A DNA stretch of 64,000 bases from Acidovorax carolinensis (GCF_002157145.1 NZ_CP021361.1:3403001-3467000), one strand, 5' to 3'. Shown: positions 1-10,704, counted from the first letter of the stretch. The notes: a model not told the origin generated them from the sequence alone. A program made the numbers and translations.

Positions 1-53
1 GCAAGGACCTGGCGGGTGGTGGTCGTGGTGTGGTTGCTGTCGGCGGTGCTCAT
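1..53 (-). CDS. Possible 5' end of a gene running off the left edge
   Basis: A minus-strand ATG at position 53 opens a reading frame with no stop up to the window edge. The visible residues read MSTADSNHTTTTTRQVL. It lies downstream of the TRAP operon in the same direction, behind a hairpin. No convincing ribosome binding site is seen in front of it and 17 residues are too few to name a family, so this is only a candidate start. Confidence 0.3.
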   Translation of the reverse strand, partial: MSTADSNHTTTTTRQVL

Positions 54-97
54 GCCGCTATTGTGAACAAGCGCGGGAGCAATCCCGTACCCAAAAG

Positions 98-124
98 CCC
101 AAGGCGCCGCAGGGGCGCCTTGGG
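98..124 (-). terminator. Hairpin terminator after the TRAP operon
   Basis: CCCAAGGCGCC at 98-108 pairs perfectly with GGCGCCTTGGG at 114-124 around a 5-base loop. Read on the minus strand it is followed by a short T run (CTTTTGG). It sits about 50 bases past the dctM stop and fits a Rho-independent terminator. Confidence 0.6.
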
Positions 125-176
125 CCATGGGTGCGCGGCTTTCAGGTTGACGTGCCGCGCAGCATCAACCGCAGGC

Positions 177-2168
177 TTACTTGTACAGCACCTGGGGCAG
201 CCACAGGCCGATGCCGGGGAACATGTACAGCAGCACGATGGCCAGCACCTGGATGCCCATGAACGGCAACATGCCCGCAAAGATCTGGTTGAGCGTGACA
301 TGCTTGGGTGCCACGCCCTTCAGATAGAACGCGCTCATGGCCACGGGGGGGCTCAAGAACGCGGTTTGCAGGTTCAGCGCCACCAGCAAGCCAAAGAACA
401 GCGGGTCCACGCCGAAGTTGTCGAGCAGCGGGATGAAGATGGGCATGAAGATGACGATGATTTCGGTCCACTCCAGGGGCCAGCCCAGGATGAAGATGAT
501 GACCTGCGACAGCACCAGGAACTGGGTCTTGGTGAGGTTCATGCCCAGCACCCACTGCTCGACCAGCTCTTGCCCGCCCAGCAGCGCAAAGGCCGCCGAA
601 AAGATGGCCGAGCCGACGAACAGCCAGCACACCATGGCGCTGGTCTTGGCGGTGAGGAACACCGACTCCTTGACCACACCGAAGGTGAGCTGCCGGTACG
701 CGGCCGCCAGCACAAAGCCGCCAAACGCGCCCACGGCGGCGGCCTCGGTCGGCGTGGCCAGGCCAAACACGATAGAGCCGAGCACCGCCAGGATCAGCAC
801 CAGCAGCGGGAAGAAACTCGACAGCAGCATCTTGAAGACTTCCAGTCGTGCGTAGCTCAGGATGGCGTAGAACGCCGCCAGCGCCAGCGCACCGACCCCC
901 AGACCGATCCAGAAACCAGTGGACGCGGGCTTGGTGGTGGCAGCGGGCGCATCCGTGCCACCACCAGCGGCTGCGGCCACGGCGGCGGGGGCTCGGCCAC
1001 GGCACCTGCAGCGCGCTCCTGGCCGGCGGGCTCCGCCCCGGCGGCTCCTCCACCGCACCCGCACCCGGCGGCTCGGCCGCCGCGTCGGCACTGGGTGGTG
1101 CGGCCAGGCCCGAGCCCTCGGGTTCAGCCAGGCCTCCACCCGAGGAGGTGTCTTGATTCGAGCCCGCTCCCATGGCCTGCAACTCGGTGTAAGACTCTTC
1201 CACCACCACGCGCGTAGCGCTCTGGTAGCTGGCCACGGCAACCAACGCGAACAGGATGGCCGGCAGCAGCGCAATGCCGAGCTGGCCGAGCAGATAGCCG
1301 CTGGAAACACTCTGGTTGCGCCGGCCCTTCAAGGCGCTGATCAGGCTGCCCGGGGCCCAGCCATCCGATGTGGCGCCGATGGCCATCAGGCCCGCGGGCA
1401 AAGGTACGGCGCGCTGCGCGGCCGTGAGCGGCGGCGCCCAGTCGGGCTTGAGCTTGGCCATCACGATCACGTACACGATGTACAGGCCTGCCAGCATGAT
1501 GCCGGGGAAGAAGGCCCCGCATACAGCTGCACCACCGACACACCGGCGGTGGCGCCGTACACGATAAGCAGCACCGAGGGCGGAATCAGGATGCCCAGGC
1601 AACCGCCTGCCGTGATGACGCCTGCTGACAGCCGCACGTCATAGCCCGCCCGCAGCATCTGCGGCAGCGCGAGCAGGCCCATCAGCGTGACCACGGCGCC
1701 CACGATACCGGTGGCGGTGGCAAACACCGCGCAGGTCACCAGCGTGGCCACACCCAGCGATCCCGGCACCCGGGCCAGCGCCAGGTGCAGGCTGCGAAAC
1801 AGCTTGTCGATCAGGTTGGCGCGCTCGACGAGGTAACCCATGAAAACGAACAGTGGAATCGAGATCAGCACATCGTTGCCCATGACCGAGAACGCGCGCT
1901 GCACCATCAGGTCCAGCGTCTGCTTGAGCGCCCCGGCCGCCGTCTGCCCCCCCGAGTGGTAGGCAAAGAAGGCGAACAGCATGCCCATCCCCATGAGGGT
2001 GAAGGCCGTCGGAAAGCCCAGCATGATGGCCACGACCACCAGCGACAGCATGAGCAGGCCATAGTGGCCATTGGTCATCTTGTCCACGCTGAACACCATC
2101 GCGAGGGCCGCGACGATGATCAGCGCCATCAGCGTGAAGCCGAAATAAAGTTCCTTGCGGATTTTCAT
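177..2168 (-). CDS. dctM: TRAP transporter large permease (DctM), with three apparent frameshifts
   Basis: Large membrane subunit of a tripartite ATP-independent periplasmic transporter, which moves a carboxylate-type solute with a cation gradient. The start at 2168 gives an N-terminus of several hydrophobic segments, with the family-typical stretches around GVVTLMGLLALPQM and GGCLGILIPPSVLL. The frame breaks near 1507-1511, 1035-1039 and 986-991, each at a run of four or five G/C. Adding one base at each point restores a single frame of about 664 residues ending at 177. The repaired protein carries an unusual Ala/Pro/Gly-rich insert of roughly 100 residues between two membrane segments (about 950-1250). 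The start overlaps the dctQ stop (TGATG). The breaks are more likely sequence errors than real decay, because codon usage and family motifs are intact on all sides. Confidence 0.85.
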
Positions 2169-2785
2169 CAGTGGCCGCCTTTCTGCACGACAAGGCGGTC
2201 CAGCGCTTCGATGTCGGCGTCTTTCACATTCACCATTTGCTTGAGCTTGTCCACGTCCACTTCCTCGACGTCGTCCTCACGCCTGGGCCACGCCCCGGTC
2301 TGGATGCAGATCACGCAACGGATGATTTCCACGATGCCCTGCAGCAGCAGGAAGGCGCCGGCCAGGGGCACCACAAACTTGAAGGGGTACACCGGCAGCG
2401 GGTCGGCATTGAAGGTCTGCTCGCGCATGGCCAGCGAGTCCTGGAAGAAAAACCACCCCGCATAGGTCAGCGCGATGATGCCGGGCAGGAAAAACACGAT
2501 ATACAGGATCAGATCAATCCAGGCCTGCGTACGTGGCGCAAAGAAGCCATAAAGCACGTCGCCGCGCACATGGCCGCTCTTGGCCAGCGTGTAGGCGCCT
2601 GCGGTCATGAACAACAGGCCGTACAGCATGATCTGGGCATCGAGCACCCAGGCATGCGGCTTGTTGAGAACATAGCGGGAGAAGACCTCCCAGGTGATCA
2701 GCAGCGTGAGGCCGACCACACTCCAGGCACAGGCCTTGCCGAACCAGGTCGAAAGCCGGTCAACGGTGAGTAATAGTTTTTGCAT
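2168..2785 (-). CDS. dctQ: TRAP transporter small permease (DctQ)
   Basis: 205-residue small membrane subunit of the same TRAP transporter. It has four hydrophobic segments, at about residues 20-40, 50-70, 95-115 and 135-160, as expected for the DctQ family, and a charged C-terminal tail with a run of acidic residues (REDDVEEVDVDKLKQ). In this family the protein bridges the binding protein and the large permease. Its stop overlaps the dctM start by one base, so the two are probably translationally coupled. The ATG at 2785 follows the dctP gene by about 75 bases. Confidence 0.85.
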   Translation of the reverse strand: MQKLLLTVDRLSTWFGKACAWSVVGLTLLITWEVFSRYVLNKPHAWVLDAQIMLYGLLFMTAGAYTLAKSGHVRGDVLYGFFAPRTQAWIDLILYIVFFLPGIIALTYAGWFFFQDSLAMREQTFNADPLPVYPFKFVVPLAGAFLLLQGIVEIIRCVICIQTGAWPRREDDVEEVDVDKLKQMVNVKDADIEALDRLVVQKGGH

Positions 2786-2860
2786 GGCTTACCTATCTCG
2801 GACAGAAAAAGGGCGCCTGTAGGCCACCGCCTGTAGGCGCCCCTGGTTCACTGGCGTGAA

Positions 2861-3976
2861 TCAAGCTTTCTTGGCCCCTTTGCCGAAGTAATGGTTGTAG
2901 GCCATCTTGAAATCGACCATGTAGTCGCCCTGCCACTGGCCGGCGCGCTGAGCAAAGGCCTTTTGCGACTCCAGGATCTTCTTGAACAACGGGTTCTCAT
3001 CGCCCTTCTTGGTGATGATCTTGTCCCACGCTGCGAGCTGCGCACGCAGGATGGCATCGGGGGTCTTGTAGAACTTGACGCCCTGCTTCTTGAGCTCTTC
3101 GTAGTCCCTGGAATTGCGCTCGATGGCCTTCCAGCTCATGTCGGCACTGGCGGCCTGCACGGCGTAATCGACGATGGCCTTGAGCTCTGCAGGCAGCGCG
3201 TTGAGCTTGCCCTTGTTGAACAGGATTTCAAACTGCTCGCCGCTTTGGTGGAAGCTTTGCAACATGCAGTTCTTGACCACATCGGGGAAGCCCAGGACGC
3301 GATCAGACGACGCGTTGTTGAACTCGGCACCGTCGATCAGCCCACGGTCGAGTGCAGGCACGATTTCGCCGCCGGGCAGAGGGTTCACGGCGGCGCCCAT
3401 TTCGGTGTACATGTCCACTGCCAGGCCCACGGTGCGGAACTTCACGCCCTTCATGTCCTCGACCTTGGCGATGGGCTTCTTGAACCAGCCGAGCGGCTGA
3501 GAGGGCATGGGGCCATACAGATAGGACACCACATCCAGGTTCAGGCTCTTGTAGATCTCTTCGAGCAGCGCCTTGCCGCCGCCGTAGTTGTGCCAGGCCA
3601 GCACCATGTTGGGGTCCATGCCAAACGCCGGGCCCGAGCCCCACAACGCCAGGGCAGAGTTCTTGCCGTAGTGGTACGCCACCACGCCATGGCCACCATC
3701 GAGCGTGCCCTTGCCAACGGCTTCAAGCAACTGAAACGCAGGCACCACCGCACCGGCAGGCAGCACCTCGATCTTGAGGCGGCCGCCGGCCATGTCGTTG
3801 ACCTTCTTGGCGAAATCCTGTGCGTATTCGTGAAAGATGTCCTTGGCAGGCCAGGTGCTCTGAAAGCGCAGGCTGGTTGTCTGCGCCGTGGCGACCATGG
3901 GGGCGCTCAGGGCGCCCGCTGCGACGGCTGCGCCCTTGAGCAGGCTGCGACGGCGCGGTGTGTTGCTTTGCGTCAT
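2861..3976 (-). CDS. dctP: TRAP transporter substrate-binding protein (DctP), Tat-exported
   Basis: Periplasmic solute receptor of the TRAP system, 371 residues from the ATG at 3976. The frame is open further upstream, but this start puts a twin-arginine signal (RRRSLLKGAAVAAGALSAP) right at the N-terminus, with cleavage likely after VATAQ. The mature part shows DctP features: a first strand SLRFQSTWPAKD, and the central segment GVKFRTVGLAVDMYTEMGAAV, where the conserved arginine of the family would bind a substrate carboxylate. It resembles the TRAP receptors for alpha-keto or mannitol-type acids, but the substrate cannot be named from the sequence. Export through Tat suggests it folds before export; tatABC lies a few kilobases away. 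Confidence 0.85.
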   Translation of the reverse strand: MTQSNTPRRRSLLKGAAVAAGALSAPMVATAQTTSLRFQSTWPAKDIFHEYAQDFAKKVNDMAGGRLKIEVLPAGAVVPAFQLLEAVGKGTLDGGHGVVAYHYGKNSALALWGSGPAFGMDPNMVLAWHNYGGGKALLEEIYKSLNLDVVSYLYGPMPSQPLGWFKKPIAKVEDMKGVKFRTVGLAVDMYTEMGAAVNPLPGGEIVPALDRGLIDGAEFNNASSDRVLGFPDVVKNCMLQSFHQSGEQFEILFNKGKLNALPAELKAIVDYAVQAASADMSWKAIERNSRDYEELKKQGVKFYKTPDAILRAQLAAWDKIITKKGDENPLFKKILESQKAFAQRAGQWQGDYMVDFKMAYNHYFGKGAKKA

Positions 3977-4255
3977 GAATGTCTCCGTAATGTTGATGCA
4001 ATCTACTGTTGCAATTTCATTGTCGGCATCGATTGCGCTCGCCCTACAGGGTTTACACCATGCGCGAAATGAGGAAACCGGTCGCACGGGTGAAAAAAAT
4101 TTCACAGCTACCGCTCTGGCAAAACGGGCGACCGTCCACATAACTTGAAGCACCTGCTCATGGAGGGGGACTGGCCGTTCAGCGACAATCATTGCCAGCC
4201 CGCCCCACGGCGGATTTGCCTTTTCGAGCCCCCTCCCTGAGTCCCTCCAAACACC
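3977..4255. other. Divergent intergenic region, dctP / protease
   Basis: 279 bases between the divergent dctP and protease genes. It must hold promoters in both directions, but I see no clear consensus -35/-10 pair. The segment around 4093-4105 (GAAAAAAATTTC) is the most AT-rich part. No ORF or RNA gene is supported. Confidence 0.4.
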
Positions 4256-5401
<1,146 letters not shown>

Positions 5402-5433
5402 CAAGAAAAAAGAGAGCGGTCTGGCGCTCCTGA

Positions 5434-5480
5434 AAAAATAGCTTCCAGCGCTTGATAGGTAAGCGCTGGAAGCTATTTTT
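5434..5480. repeat. Perfect palindromic repeat, bidirectional terminator
   Basis: A 20-base arm (5434-5453) pairs without mismatch with 5461-5480 around a 7-base loop. The core is AGCGCTT / AAGCGCT, flanked by TAGCT and A/T runs. Lying between the convergent protease and tatC genes, with A runs on one side and T runs on the other, it can terminate both. The same core recurs in other intergenic gaps of this window. Confidence 0.8.
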
Positions 5481-5514
5481 ATTTCAGCCTCAGCCTGTGT
5501 GGCTCGTCGGGCGA

Positions 5515-6312
5515 TCAGGAGGATGAGGAAGCCGCTTCTTCGGTGTCCTCGGGCGCCTTGGTGTGCTTGATAAAGATCTGTGCCGCCCAAATACCCACTT
5601 CGTACAGCAGGCACATCGGAATGGCCAGTGCCAGCTGGGACACCACATCCGGGGGCGTGACCACGGCCGCAATGATGAATGCGATCACGATGAAATAACC
5701 CCGAAAGCTCTTGAGTTTTTCCACGCTCACGATGTTCATGCGGGCCAGCACGACCACCGCGATCGGCACCTCAAATGCCAGGCCAAACGCCAGGAACATG
5801 GTCAGCACGAAGCTGAGGTAGGCCTCGATGTCTGGCGCCGCCGTGATGCTCTTGGGCGCAAAGCCCTGAATGAAGCTGAACACCTGCCCAAACACAAAAA
5901 AGTAGCAAAAAGCCACCCCGATGAAGAACAGCACCGTGCTCGAAACCACCAAAGGCAGCACCAGCTTTTTCTCGTGCGAATAGAGCCCCGGCGCCACAAA
6001 GGCCCAGACCTGCCACAGCACCAGTGGCAGCGCCAGCAAGAAGGCCGACATCAGCAAAATCTTGAGCGGCACCATAAACGGCGAGATGACCGATGTCGCG
6101 ATCAGCGTGGCACCCTTGGGCAGATGCGCCACCAGCGGCGCTGCCAGAAAGTCGTAGAGCGCGCCAGGGCCGGGAAAGAAAAACAGCAGCGCAGCCGCCA
6201 CACCGATGGCGATCATGGCCTTGACCAGACGGTCGCGCAGCTCCATGAGGTGCTGCACAAACGGCTGCTCGGTGCCGGCCAGTTCGTCGTCTTTGGAGGG
6301 GGTTTCGGACAT
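5515..6312 (-). CDS. tatC: Sec-independent protein translocase TatC
   Basis: 265-residue inner-membrane receptor of the twin-arginine translocase, which binds the RR signal of folded substrates. Six membrane segments are predicted from the hydrophobicity. The conserved N-terminal part (PFVQHLMELRDRLVKA) and the first periplasmic loop with LPKGATLIATSVISPFMVPLK (split here as LPKGATLIATSV and ISPFMVPLK) match the family. The C-terminus is a short acidic/serine tail (EDTEEAASSSS). Third gene of tatA-tatB-tatC. Substrates in this window with RR signals are the TRAP receptor and MsrP. Confidence 0.95.
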   Translation of the reverse strand: MSETPSKDDELAGTEQPFVQHLMELRDRLVKAMIAIGVAAALLFFFPGPGALYDFLAAPLVAHLPKGATLIATSVISPFMVPLKILLMSAFLLALPLVLWQVWAFVAPGLYSHEKKLVLPLVVSSTVLFFIGVAFCYFFVFGQVFSFIQGFAPKSITAAPDIEAYLSFVLTMFLAFGLAFEVPIAVVVLARMNIVSVEKLKSFRGYFIVIAFIIAAVVTPPDVVSQLALAIPMCLLYEVGIWAAQIFIKHTKAPEDTEEAASSSS

Positions 6313-6365
6313 GTTGGAGTTTCGCGGGCGTCAGCAACGCCCCCGCTGCGCGGCAGGGCGCAGCA

Positions 6366-6827
6366 TCAATGGAATTTCTGTGGCCGGTAGCGCGCAACGC
6401 GCGCCGCGCCCGACAGGGCCTTGGTACGCACGCCGCTACGCGCCTTGTACCACTGGGGCATGGCGCCCTTTTTCAGGCGCCAGTTCTTGCCCGGATGCCT
6501 GTAGGCGGGCACCACGGTGAACGGCTCTTGCAATTCGGCACTGGCCATGCCGCTGGCCTGGGCCAGGTCCTTTTCGAACTCGCTGGCGCTGGTCTGGATG
6601 GATTGCTCCACATCCCGCGCCGCGTTTTCGACCGTGTCCTTCATCTTTTTGAGCTCGTCGAGCTCCATGGAACGGTTCACCTCGGACTTCACGTCGGCCA
6701 CGTAGCGCTGCGCCTTGCCCAGCAAGGCGCCCACCGTGCGAGCAACGCGGGGCAGCTTCTCGGGCCCGATGACAATGAGTGCCACCACGCCGATCAGCGC
6801 CATCTTGGACAGGCCAATATCAATCAT
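6366..6827 (-). CDS. tatB: Twin-arginine translocase subunit TatB
   Basis: 153-residue membrane protein of the Tat complex. A single N-terminal membrane segment ([20 protein letters not shown]) is followed by the family motif [13 protein letters not shown], an amphipathic helix and a long charged helix. The extended basic C-terminal tail (from about residue 105, [17 protein letters not shown] onward) is typical of the betaproteobacterial protein. It partners TatC in signal recognition. It lies 20 bases after tatA and about 50 bases before tatC. Confidence 0.93.
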   Translation of the reverse strand: MIDIGLSKMALIGVVALIVIGPEKLPRVARTVGALLGKAQRYVADVKSEVNRSMELDELKKMKDTVENAARDVEQSIQTSASEFEKDLAQASGMASAELQEPFTVVPAYRHPGKNWRLKKGAMPQWYKARSGVRTKALSGAARVARYRPQKFH

Positions 6828-6847
6828 GGAAGCGCCAGCACCCGGGC

Positions 6848-7090
6848 TCAGCTCTTTTGCTTGGCTTCAACATCGATGGTGGTCTTGTCGGCGGCGGCCT
6901 GGTTGGCCACCTGACCGGCAGGAGGCGTCGCGGCGTTGGTGTCGGGCGAGGAGCCGTCCTTCATGCCGTCCTTGAAGCCCTTCACGGCGCCCCCCAGGTC
7001 GGAACCCATGTTCTTGAGTTTCTTGGTGCCGAACACCATCACGACGATCAGCAGCACGATCAGCCAGTGCCAGATGGAAAAAGAGCCCAT
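6848..7090 (-). CDS. tatA: Twin-arginine translocase subunit TatA
   Basis: 80-residue pore-forming subunit of the Tat system. An N-terminal membrane helix ([17 protein letters not shown]) is followed by the FGTKKL hinge and an amphipathic helix ([20 protein letters not shown]). The rest is a hydrophilic tail. AGGAGAT lies in front of the ATG at 7090 on the minus strand and gives a good ribosome binding site. First gene of the tatABC set, 89 bases after hinT. Confidence 0.95.
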   Translation of the reverse strand: MGSFSIWHWLIVLLIVVMVFGTKKLKNMGSDLGGAVKGFKDGMKDGSSPDTNAATPPAGQVANQAAADKTTIDVEAKQKS

Positions 7091-7179
7091 GGAATATCTC
7101 CTAACGAATTGGAATCATTTTAGACGGGGGCCGTGACAGGAGTTCAAAGTCCCTTCACAGCCACCAGCGACCAGCGCGT

Positions 7180-7536
7180 TCAGCCCTTGAGCCAGGGACG
7201 GGGACCGCCGATCACATGCATATGCAGATGGTGGATTTCCTGCCCGCCTTCAAGCCCCGTGTTCACCACTATGCGATAGCCGCCCTCCGGATAGGGGTTG
7301 CAGCCCTGCTCCAGCGCCAGGCGCGGTGCCAGAGCCAGCATACGGCCCAGCAGGCCTGCGTGCTCGGGCGCCACCTGGGCCATCGAGGGAATATGCAGCT
7401 TGGGCACCATCAGAAAGTGCACGGGCGCCCACGGGTGGATGTCATGGAAGGCGAAGATTTCCTCGTCTTCATAGACCTTCCTCGAAGGAATCTGGCCTGC
7501 GATGATTTTGCAGAAAAGGCAGTTCGGATCGTGCAT
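7180..7536 (-). CDS. hinT: HIT-family nucleotide hydrolase (HinT)
   Basis: Small cytoplasmic purine nucleoside phosphoramidase of the histidine-triad superfamily, 118 residues from the ATG at 7536. The start MHDPNCLFCKIIAGQIPS matches the family N-terminus with its CxxC pair. The C-terminal catalytic HxHxHxx motif reads HLHMHVIGG. An upstream in-frame start at 7575 would add 13 unrelated residues and is not preferred. It lies between the patatin gene and tatA, as often seen between hisE and tatA in Burkholderiales. Confidence 0.92.
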   Translation of the reverse strand: MHDPNCLFCKIIAGQIPSRKVYEDEEIFAFHDIHPWAPVHFLMVPKLHIPSMAQVAPEHAGLLGRMLALAPRLALEQGCNPYPEGGYRIVVNTGLEGGQEIHHLHMHVIGGPRPWLKG

Positions 7537-7581
7537 GGTGAAAAAAGAAGGCTGGCTCAGTGCCCAAGGGCGCACTGACAG

Positions 7582-8613
7582 TTACACATTGTCGGCGATA
7601 TTCAGGGATGGCCGCACGCCCACGTCCCGGTGGTGTGCTTTCAGCCAGTTCTGGCCCTCTGTGCGCCCCAGCTCGAACAGCTTGCGCACAAAAGACATGT
7701 CCGCGCGCGACTTGCTGTCCGCACCAAAGGGGGCCAGCGCCGCGCCGCCGTCAATGCGGTGCATGCGCACGTTCTTGTAGCGGCGCGCGTCCAGCTTGCC
7801 CTCGGCCAGCAGGCGCCGCACAAACTCGATGGCGCGCAATTCGGCCAGCAGGCTGGCATTGAAGGTGACCTCATTCATGCGCTCGATGATTTCAGGCGCC
7901 GTGTCGGGCAGCGCATGGTGCTCGGTGGGGTTGATCTGCACCAGCAGGATGTCGGAGGTTTCGGTCTGGTAGAGCAGCGGATGCAGCGCAGGATTGCCGG
8001 AATAGCCGCCATCCCAATACCGCTCTCCCTCGATTTCCACGGCCTTGAACAGCAGCGGCAGGCAGGCCGACGCCATCACCGCATCGGCGCTGAGCCGTGC
8101 ACCCGAAAAAATCTCGCCGCGCCCGGTGCGCACATTGGTGGCGCACACAAAAACCTTCGGCCCCCAGGCGCCTTTGGCGGCGCACAGCAGTTCGAAATCC
8201 ACCTCGCGCTCCAGCAGACGGCGCAGCGGGTTGATATCCAGCGGATTGGTCTGGTAGGGCGAGAACCACCGGTTCATCATGCCCAGCAGCGGATGGGCGG
8301 CCGCCAGCGGCGTGCCCCACATCAGGCTGCCCAGCGTTCCCACGCCTTCCCACAGCCGCGTCAGCCCGGCGCGGGCCAGCTCGCAGCCTGCAGCGTGGGC
8401 TTCTTTCGGATCTTTGTGCTGCTGCGCTGCCTGCGCAAAACCGTGCGCCACCACCACGGCGTTCATGGCCCCGGCGCTGGTGCCGCTGATGCCGTCAATC
8501 AACAGGCGCCCGTCTTCCAGCAGCGCATCCAGCACGCCCCAGGTCAGCGCGCCGTGCGATCCGCCGCCCTGCAGCGCCAGGTTGATGGGGGCCAGCGTGT
8601 CACCCTCAGGCAT
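7582..8613 (-). CDS. Patatin-like phospholipase
   Basis: 343-residue serine lipase of the patatin family. The glycine-rich oxyanion loop reads QGGGSHG (residues 15-21), the nucleophile elbow GTSAG places the catalytic Ser at about residue 46, and the partner Asp is in YWDGGYSGN, giving the Ser-Asp dyad of the family. No signal peptide is seen, so it is probably cytoplasmic or membrane-associated. It overlaps the DUF4870 gene by 8 bases and lies in the hisE-hinT interval. The substrate (phospholipid or stored lipid) cannot be read from the sequence. Confidence 0.88.
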   Translation of the reverse strand: MPEGDTLAPINLALQGGGSHGALTWGVLDALLEDGRLLIDGISGTSAGAMNAVVVAHGFAQAAQQHKDPKEAHAAGCELARAGLTRLWEGVGTLGSLMWGTPLAAAHPLLGMMNRWFSPYQTNPLDINPLRRLLEREVDFELLCAAKGAWGPKVFVCATNVRTGRGEIFSGARLSADAVMASACLPLLFKAVEIEGERYWDGGYSGNPALHPLLYQTETSDILLVQINPTEHHALPDTAPEIIERMNEVTFNASLLAELRAIEFVRRLLAEGKLDARRYKNVRMHRIDGGAALAPFGADSKSRADMSFVRKLFELGRTEGQNWLKAHHRDVGVRPSLNIADNV

Positions 8614-8992
8614 CGATGGCCTGGCTCTTGTTCATGGTGACCATGCCGCGCACGATGCGGTACAGGAACCAGATGGAGATCAGCCCCCAGGCCACCCAGC
8701 CGGGGAATAAGAACAGCAGCCACAGCGGCGCCGTAATGATGTACAGCACGCCTGCCCAGATCACGGTGCGGATGCGCCACGAAAAGTGGCTGGCCTGCCA
8801 GGTGCCCGCGCCTTCGCCCTGCTTCACCAGGTCGATGATCAGCGCGATGATGAGCAGCGCAGCGCCTGGCTGCGCGCCCGGAATGACCGCGCCCACCGCC
8901 ACGATGAGGTGCAGCACATAGCTGACCCAGCCCCAGGCTTTCAGGCCCTCGGCCTTTTCGTCGTTGGTCTGCACATCGATGATGTCGTTCAT
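8606..8992 (-). CDS. DUF4870-family membrane protein
   Basis: 128-residue protein with three to four membrane segments (about residues 22-40, 45-60, 78-95 and 97-115). The pattern is that of the DUF4870/Tic20-like family: a soluble N-terminus, a [15 protein letters not shown] segment and a second hydrophobic pair ending in a basic C-terminus. Function unknown. Its start overlaps the hisE stop (ATGA), so it is probably translated with the histidine genes. Confidence 0.75.
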   Translation of the reverse strand: MNDIIDVQTNDEKAEGLKAWGWVSYVLHLIVAVGAVIPGAQPGAALLIIALIIDLVKQGEGAGTWQASHFSWRIRTVIWAGVLYIITAPLWLLFLFPGWVAWGLISIWFLYRIVRGMVTMNKSQAIDA

Positions 8993-9387
8993 GGGGATTC
9001 TTCCTGGGCAGCACGCGCAACGGCCTTGCGCAAGGCTTTTTCCTCGATGCCGCTGGTGCCTTCACGGCGTTCGAGTTCGGCCAGCACCTGGGCAGGCGTG
9101 AGGCCATAGTGGGCCAGCGCGATCATGGTGTGAAACCACAGGTCGGCCACCTCGTACACAATTTTGGCCTTGTCGGCGCCGTGGTCCACATCCTTGGCGG
9201 CCATGACCACCTCGGTGGCCTCTTCGCCGATCTTCTTCAAGAACGCGTCGGGCCCCTTGTGCAGCAGGCGCGCCACATAGCTCTTGTCGGGGTCGCCTCC
9301 GTGCGCGGGCTTTCGGCTTTCAATGACGGCGGCAAGGCGCGCCAATGCGTCCTGCGAGGATGGTGCCAGGGAATCGTTGGAACTCAT
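8989..9387 (-). CDS. hisE: Phosphoribosyl-ATP pyrophosphatase (HisE)
   Basis: Second enzyme of histidine synthesis, which hydrolyses phosphoribosyl-ATP to phosphoribosyl-AMP and pyrophosphate. The 132 residues form a MazG-like all-alpha fold with metal-binding acidic residues in [16 protein letters not shown] and [14 protein letters not shown]. HisE is separate from HisI here, unlike the fused HisIE of enterics. It starts 4 bases after the hisI stop. Confidence 0.93.
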   Translation of the reverse strand: MSSNDSLAPSSQDALARLAAVIESRKPAHGGDPDKSYVARLLHKGPDAFLKKIGEEATEVVMAAKDVDHGADKAKIVYEVADLWFHTMIALAHYGLTPAQVLAELERREGTSGIEEKALRKAVARAAQEESP

Positions 9388-9391
9388 GGTC

Positions 9392-9781
9392 TTATTTGTA
9401 GATGGATTCTGGGTCTTTCAAGACCGGATCGACCGATTGCCAGGCACCGTCCTTGAGCACGCTGAAAAAGCAGCTGTGCCGGCCCGTGTGGCAGGCAATG
9501 CCGGGCTCGTGGCCCCGCTGGGTGACCTTGAGGAGCACCACGTCGTTGTCGCAATCGAGGCGAATCTCGTGCACCGTCTGCACATGGCCCGATTCCTCCC
9601 CCTTGAACCACAGCTTCTTGCGCGAGCGGCTGAAGTACACGGCGCGACCGAGTTCTGCCGTCTTTGCCAGGGCTTCGCGGTTCATCCAGGCAAACATCAG
9701 CACGTCGCCCGTACCCTGCTCTTGCGCAATCACGGGCACGAGGCCCTGCGCATCCCATTTCACTTCGTTAAGCCAGTTCAT
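9392..9781 (-). CDS. hisI: Phosphoribosyl-AMP cyclohydrolase (HisI)
   Basis: Third step of histidine synthesis, opening the adenine ring of phosphoribosyl-AMP in a zinc-dependent reaction. The start at 9781 ([20 protein letters not shown]) gives 129 residues, the usual size. Zinc and magnesium ligands are visible in [13 protein letters not shown] and in [13 protein letters not shown]. An in-frame start 17 codons upstream exists but adds nothing conserved. Separated from hisF by about 120 bases holding a dispersed repeat. Confidence 0.93.
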   Translation of the reverse strand: MNWLNEVKWDAQGLVPVIAQEQGTGDVLMFAWMNREALAKTAELGRAVYFSRSRKKLWFKGEESGHVQTVHEIRLDCDNDVVLLKVTQRGHEPGIACHTGRHSCFFSVLKDGAWQSVDPVLKDPESIYK

Positions 9782-9840
9782 GGAGGGATTCTCGGTGATT
9801 TGGGTGGCGGCGCAGGGCCCCGCCCTGGACATTTGAAGCC

Positions 9841-9897
9841 TTATACCGCTCTAGCGCTTACACATAAAGCGCCAATAGCTATCGAATAATGAGCAAT
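9841..9897. repeat. Dispersed AGCGCTT palindromic repeat
   Basis: Imperfect copy of the repeat at 5434-5480: CTAGCGCTTA, then CACAT, then AAAGCGCCAATAGCTAT, followed by an AT-rich tail. It fills the hisF-hisI gap. Confidence 0.6.
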
Positions 9898-9903
9898 TGA
9901 CGG

Positions 9904-10704
9904 TTACAACCGCACCGGAATCCCGCGTTCGGCCATGTGCTGCTTGGCCTGCCCCACCGTGAATTCGCCGTAATGGAAGATGCTGGCGGCCAGCACGGCA
10001 TCGGCGCCTCCGATCTGGATGCCGTCGGCCAGATGGTCGAGGTTGCCCACGCCGCCCGAGGCGATCACGGGCACGCTCACGGCGTCACTCACGGCGCGCG
10101 TGAGGGCCAGGTCGAAGCCCGCCTTGGTGCCATCGCGGTCCATGCTGGTCAACAAAATTTCGCCCGCGCCGCGCCGCGCCATCTCGGTCGCCCATGCCAC
10201 GGCATCGAGGCCGGTGTTCTTGCGCCCGCCATGGCTGTACACATCCCAGCCGGGGCCCACGGCCCGGCCATCGGCCCCTGTGCGCCGCGCATCCTCTTCG
10301 GAGCGGCGTTTGGCATCGATGGCCACCACGATGCACTGCGCGCCGTATTTGGCGGACGCGGCGCTGATCACGTCAGGGTTGGCAATGGCGGCCGAATTAA
10401 AGCTGGTCTTGTCGGCCCCCGCGTTGAGCAGCCGGCGCACGTCTTCGACCGTGCGCACACCACCGCCCACAGTGAGCGGAATGAACACCTGGCTGGCCAC
10501 CGCCTCGATGATGTGCAGGATCAGGTCGCGCCCGTCGCTGGTGGCGGTGATGTCCAGAAAGGTGAGTTCGTCAGCGCCCTGGGCGTTGTAGCGCGCGGCG
10601 ATCTCGACCGGGTCGCCTGCATCGCGCAGTTCGACAAAATTGACGCCCTTGACGACACGACCACCGGTCACGTCAAGGCAGGGAATGATGCGTTTGGCAA
10701 GCAT
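9904..10704 (-). CDS. hisF: Imidazole glycerol phosphate synthase, cyclase subunit (HisF)
   Basis: 266-residue (beta/alpha)8 barrel that uses ammonia from HisH to form imidazole glycerol phosphate and AICAR. The first catalytic aspartate is in [14 protein letters not shown] (about residue 11) and the second in [10 protein letters not shown]. Phosphate-binding loops [11 protein letters not shown] and [13 protein letters not shown] are present. Its partner hisH is about 9 kb away, because galE, the exopolysaccharide locus and a mutarotase separate hisF from hisA and hisH. Confidence 0.95.
   Translation of the reverse strand: MLAKRIIPCLDVTGGRVVKGVNFVELRDAGDPVEIAARYNAQGADELTFLDITATSDGRDLILHIIEAVASQVFIPLTVGGGVRTVEDVRRLLNAGADKTSFNSAAIANPDVISAASAKYGAQCIVVAIDAKRRSEEDARRTGADGRAVGPGWDVYSHGGRKNTGLDAVAWATEMARRGAGEILLTSMDRDGTKAGFDLALTRAVSDAVSVPVIASGGVGNLDHLADGIQIGGADAVLAASIFHYGEFTVGQAKQHMAERGIPVRL

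Noticed and set aside
30..1217. Long plus-strand ORF of 395 codons opposite dctM
   Set aside because: Composition is His/Arg/Gln-rich without family motifs; it is the antisense shadow of the high-GC dctM gene.
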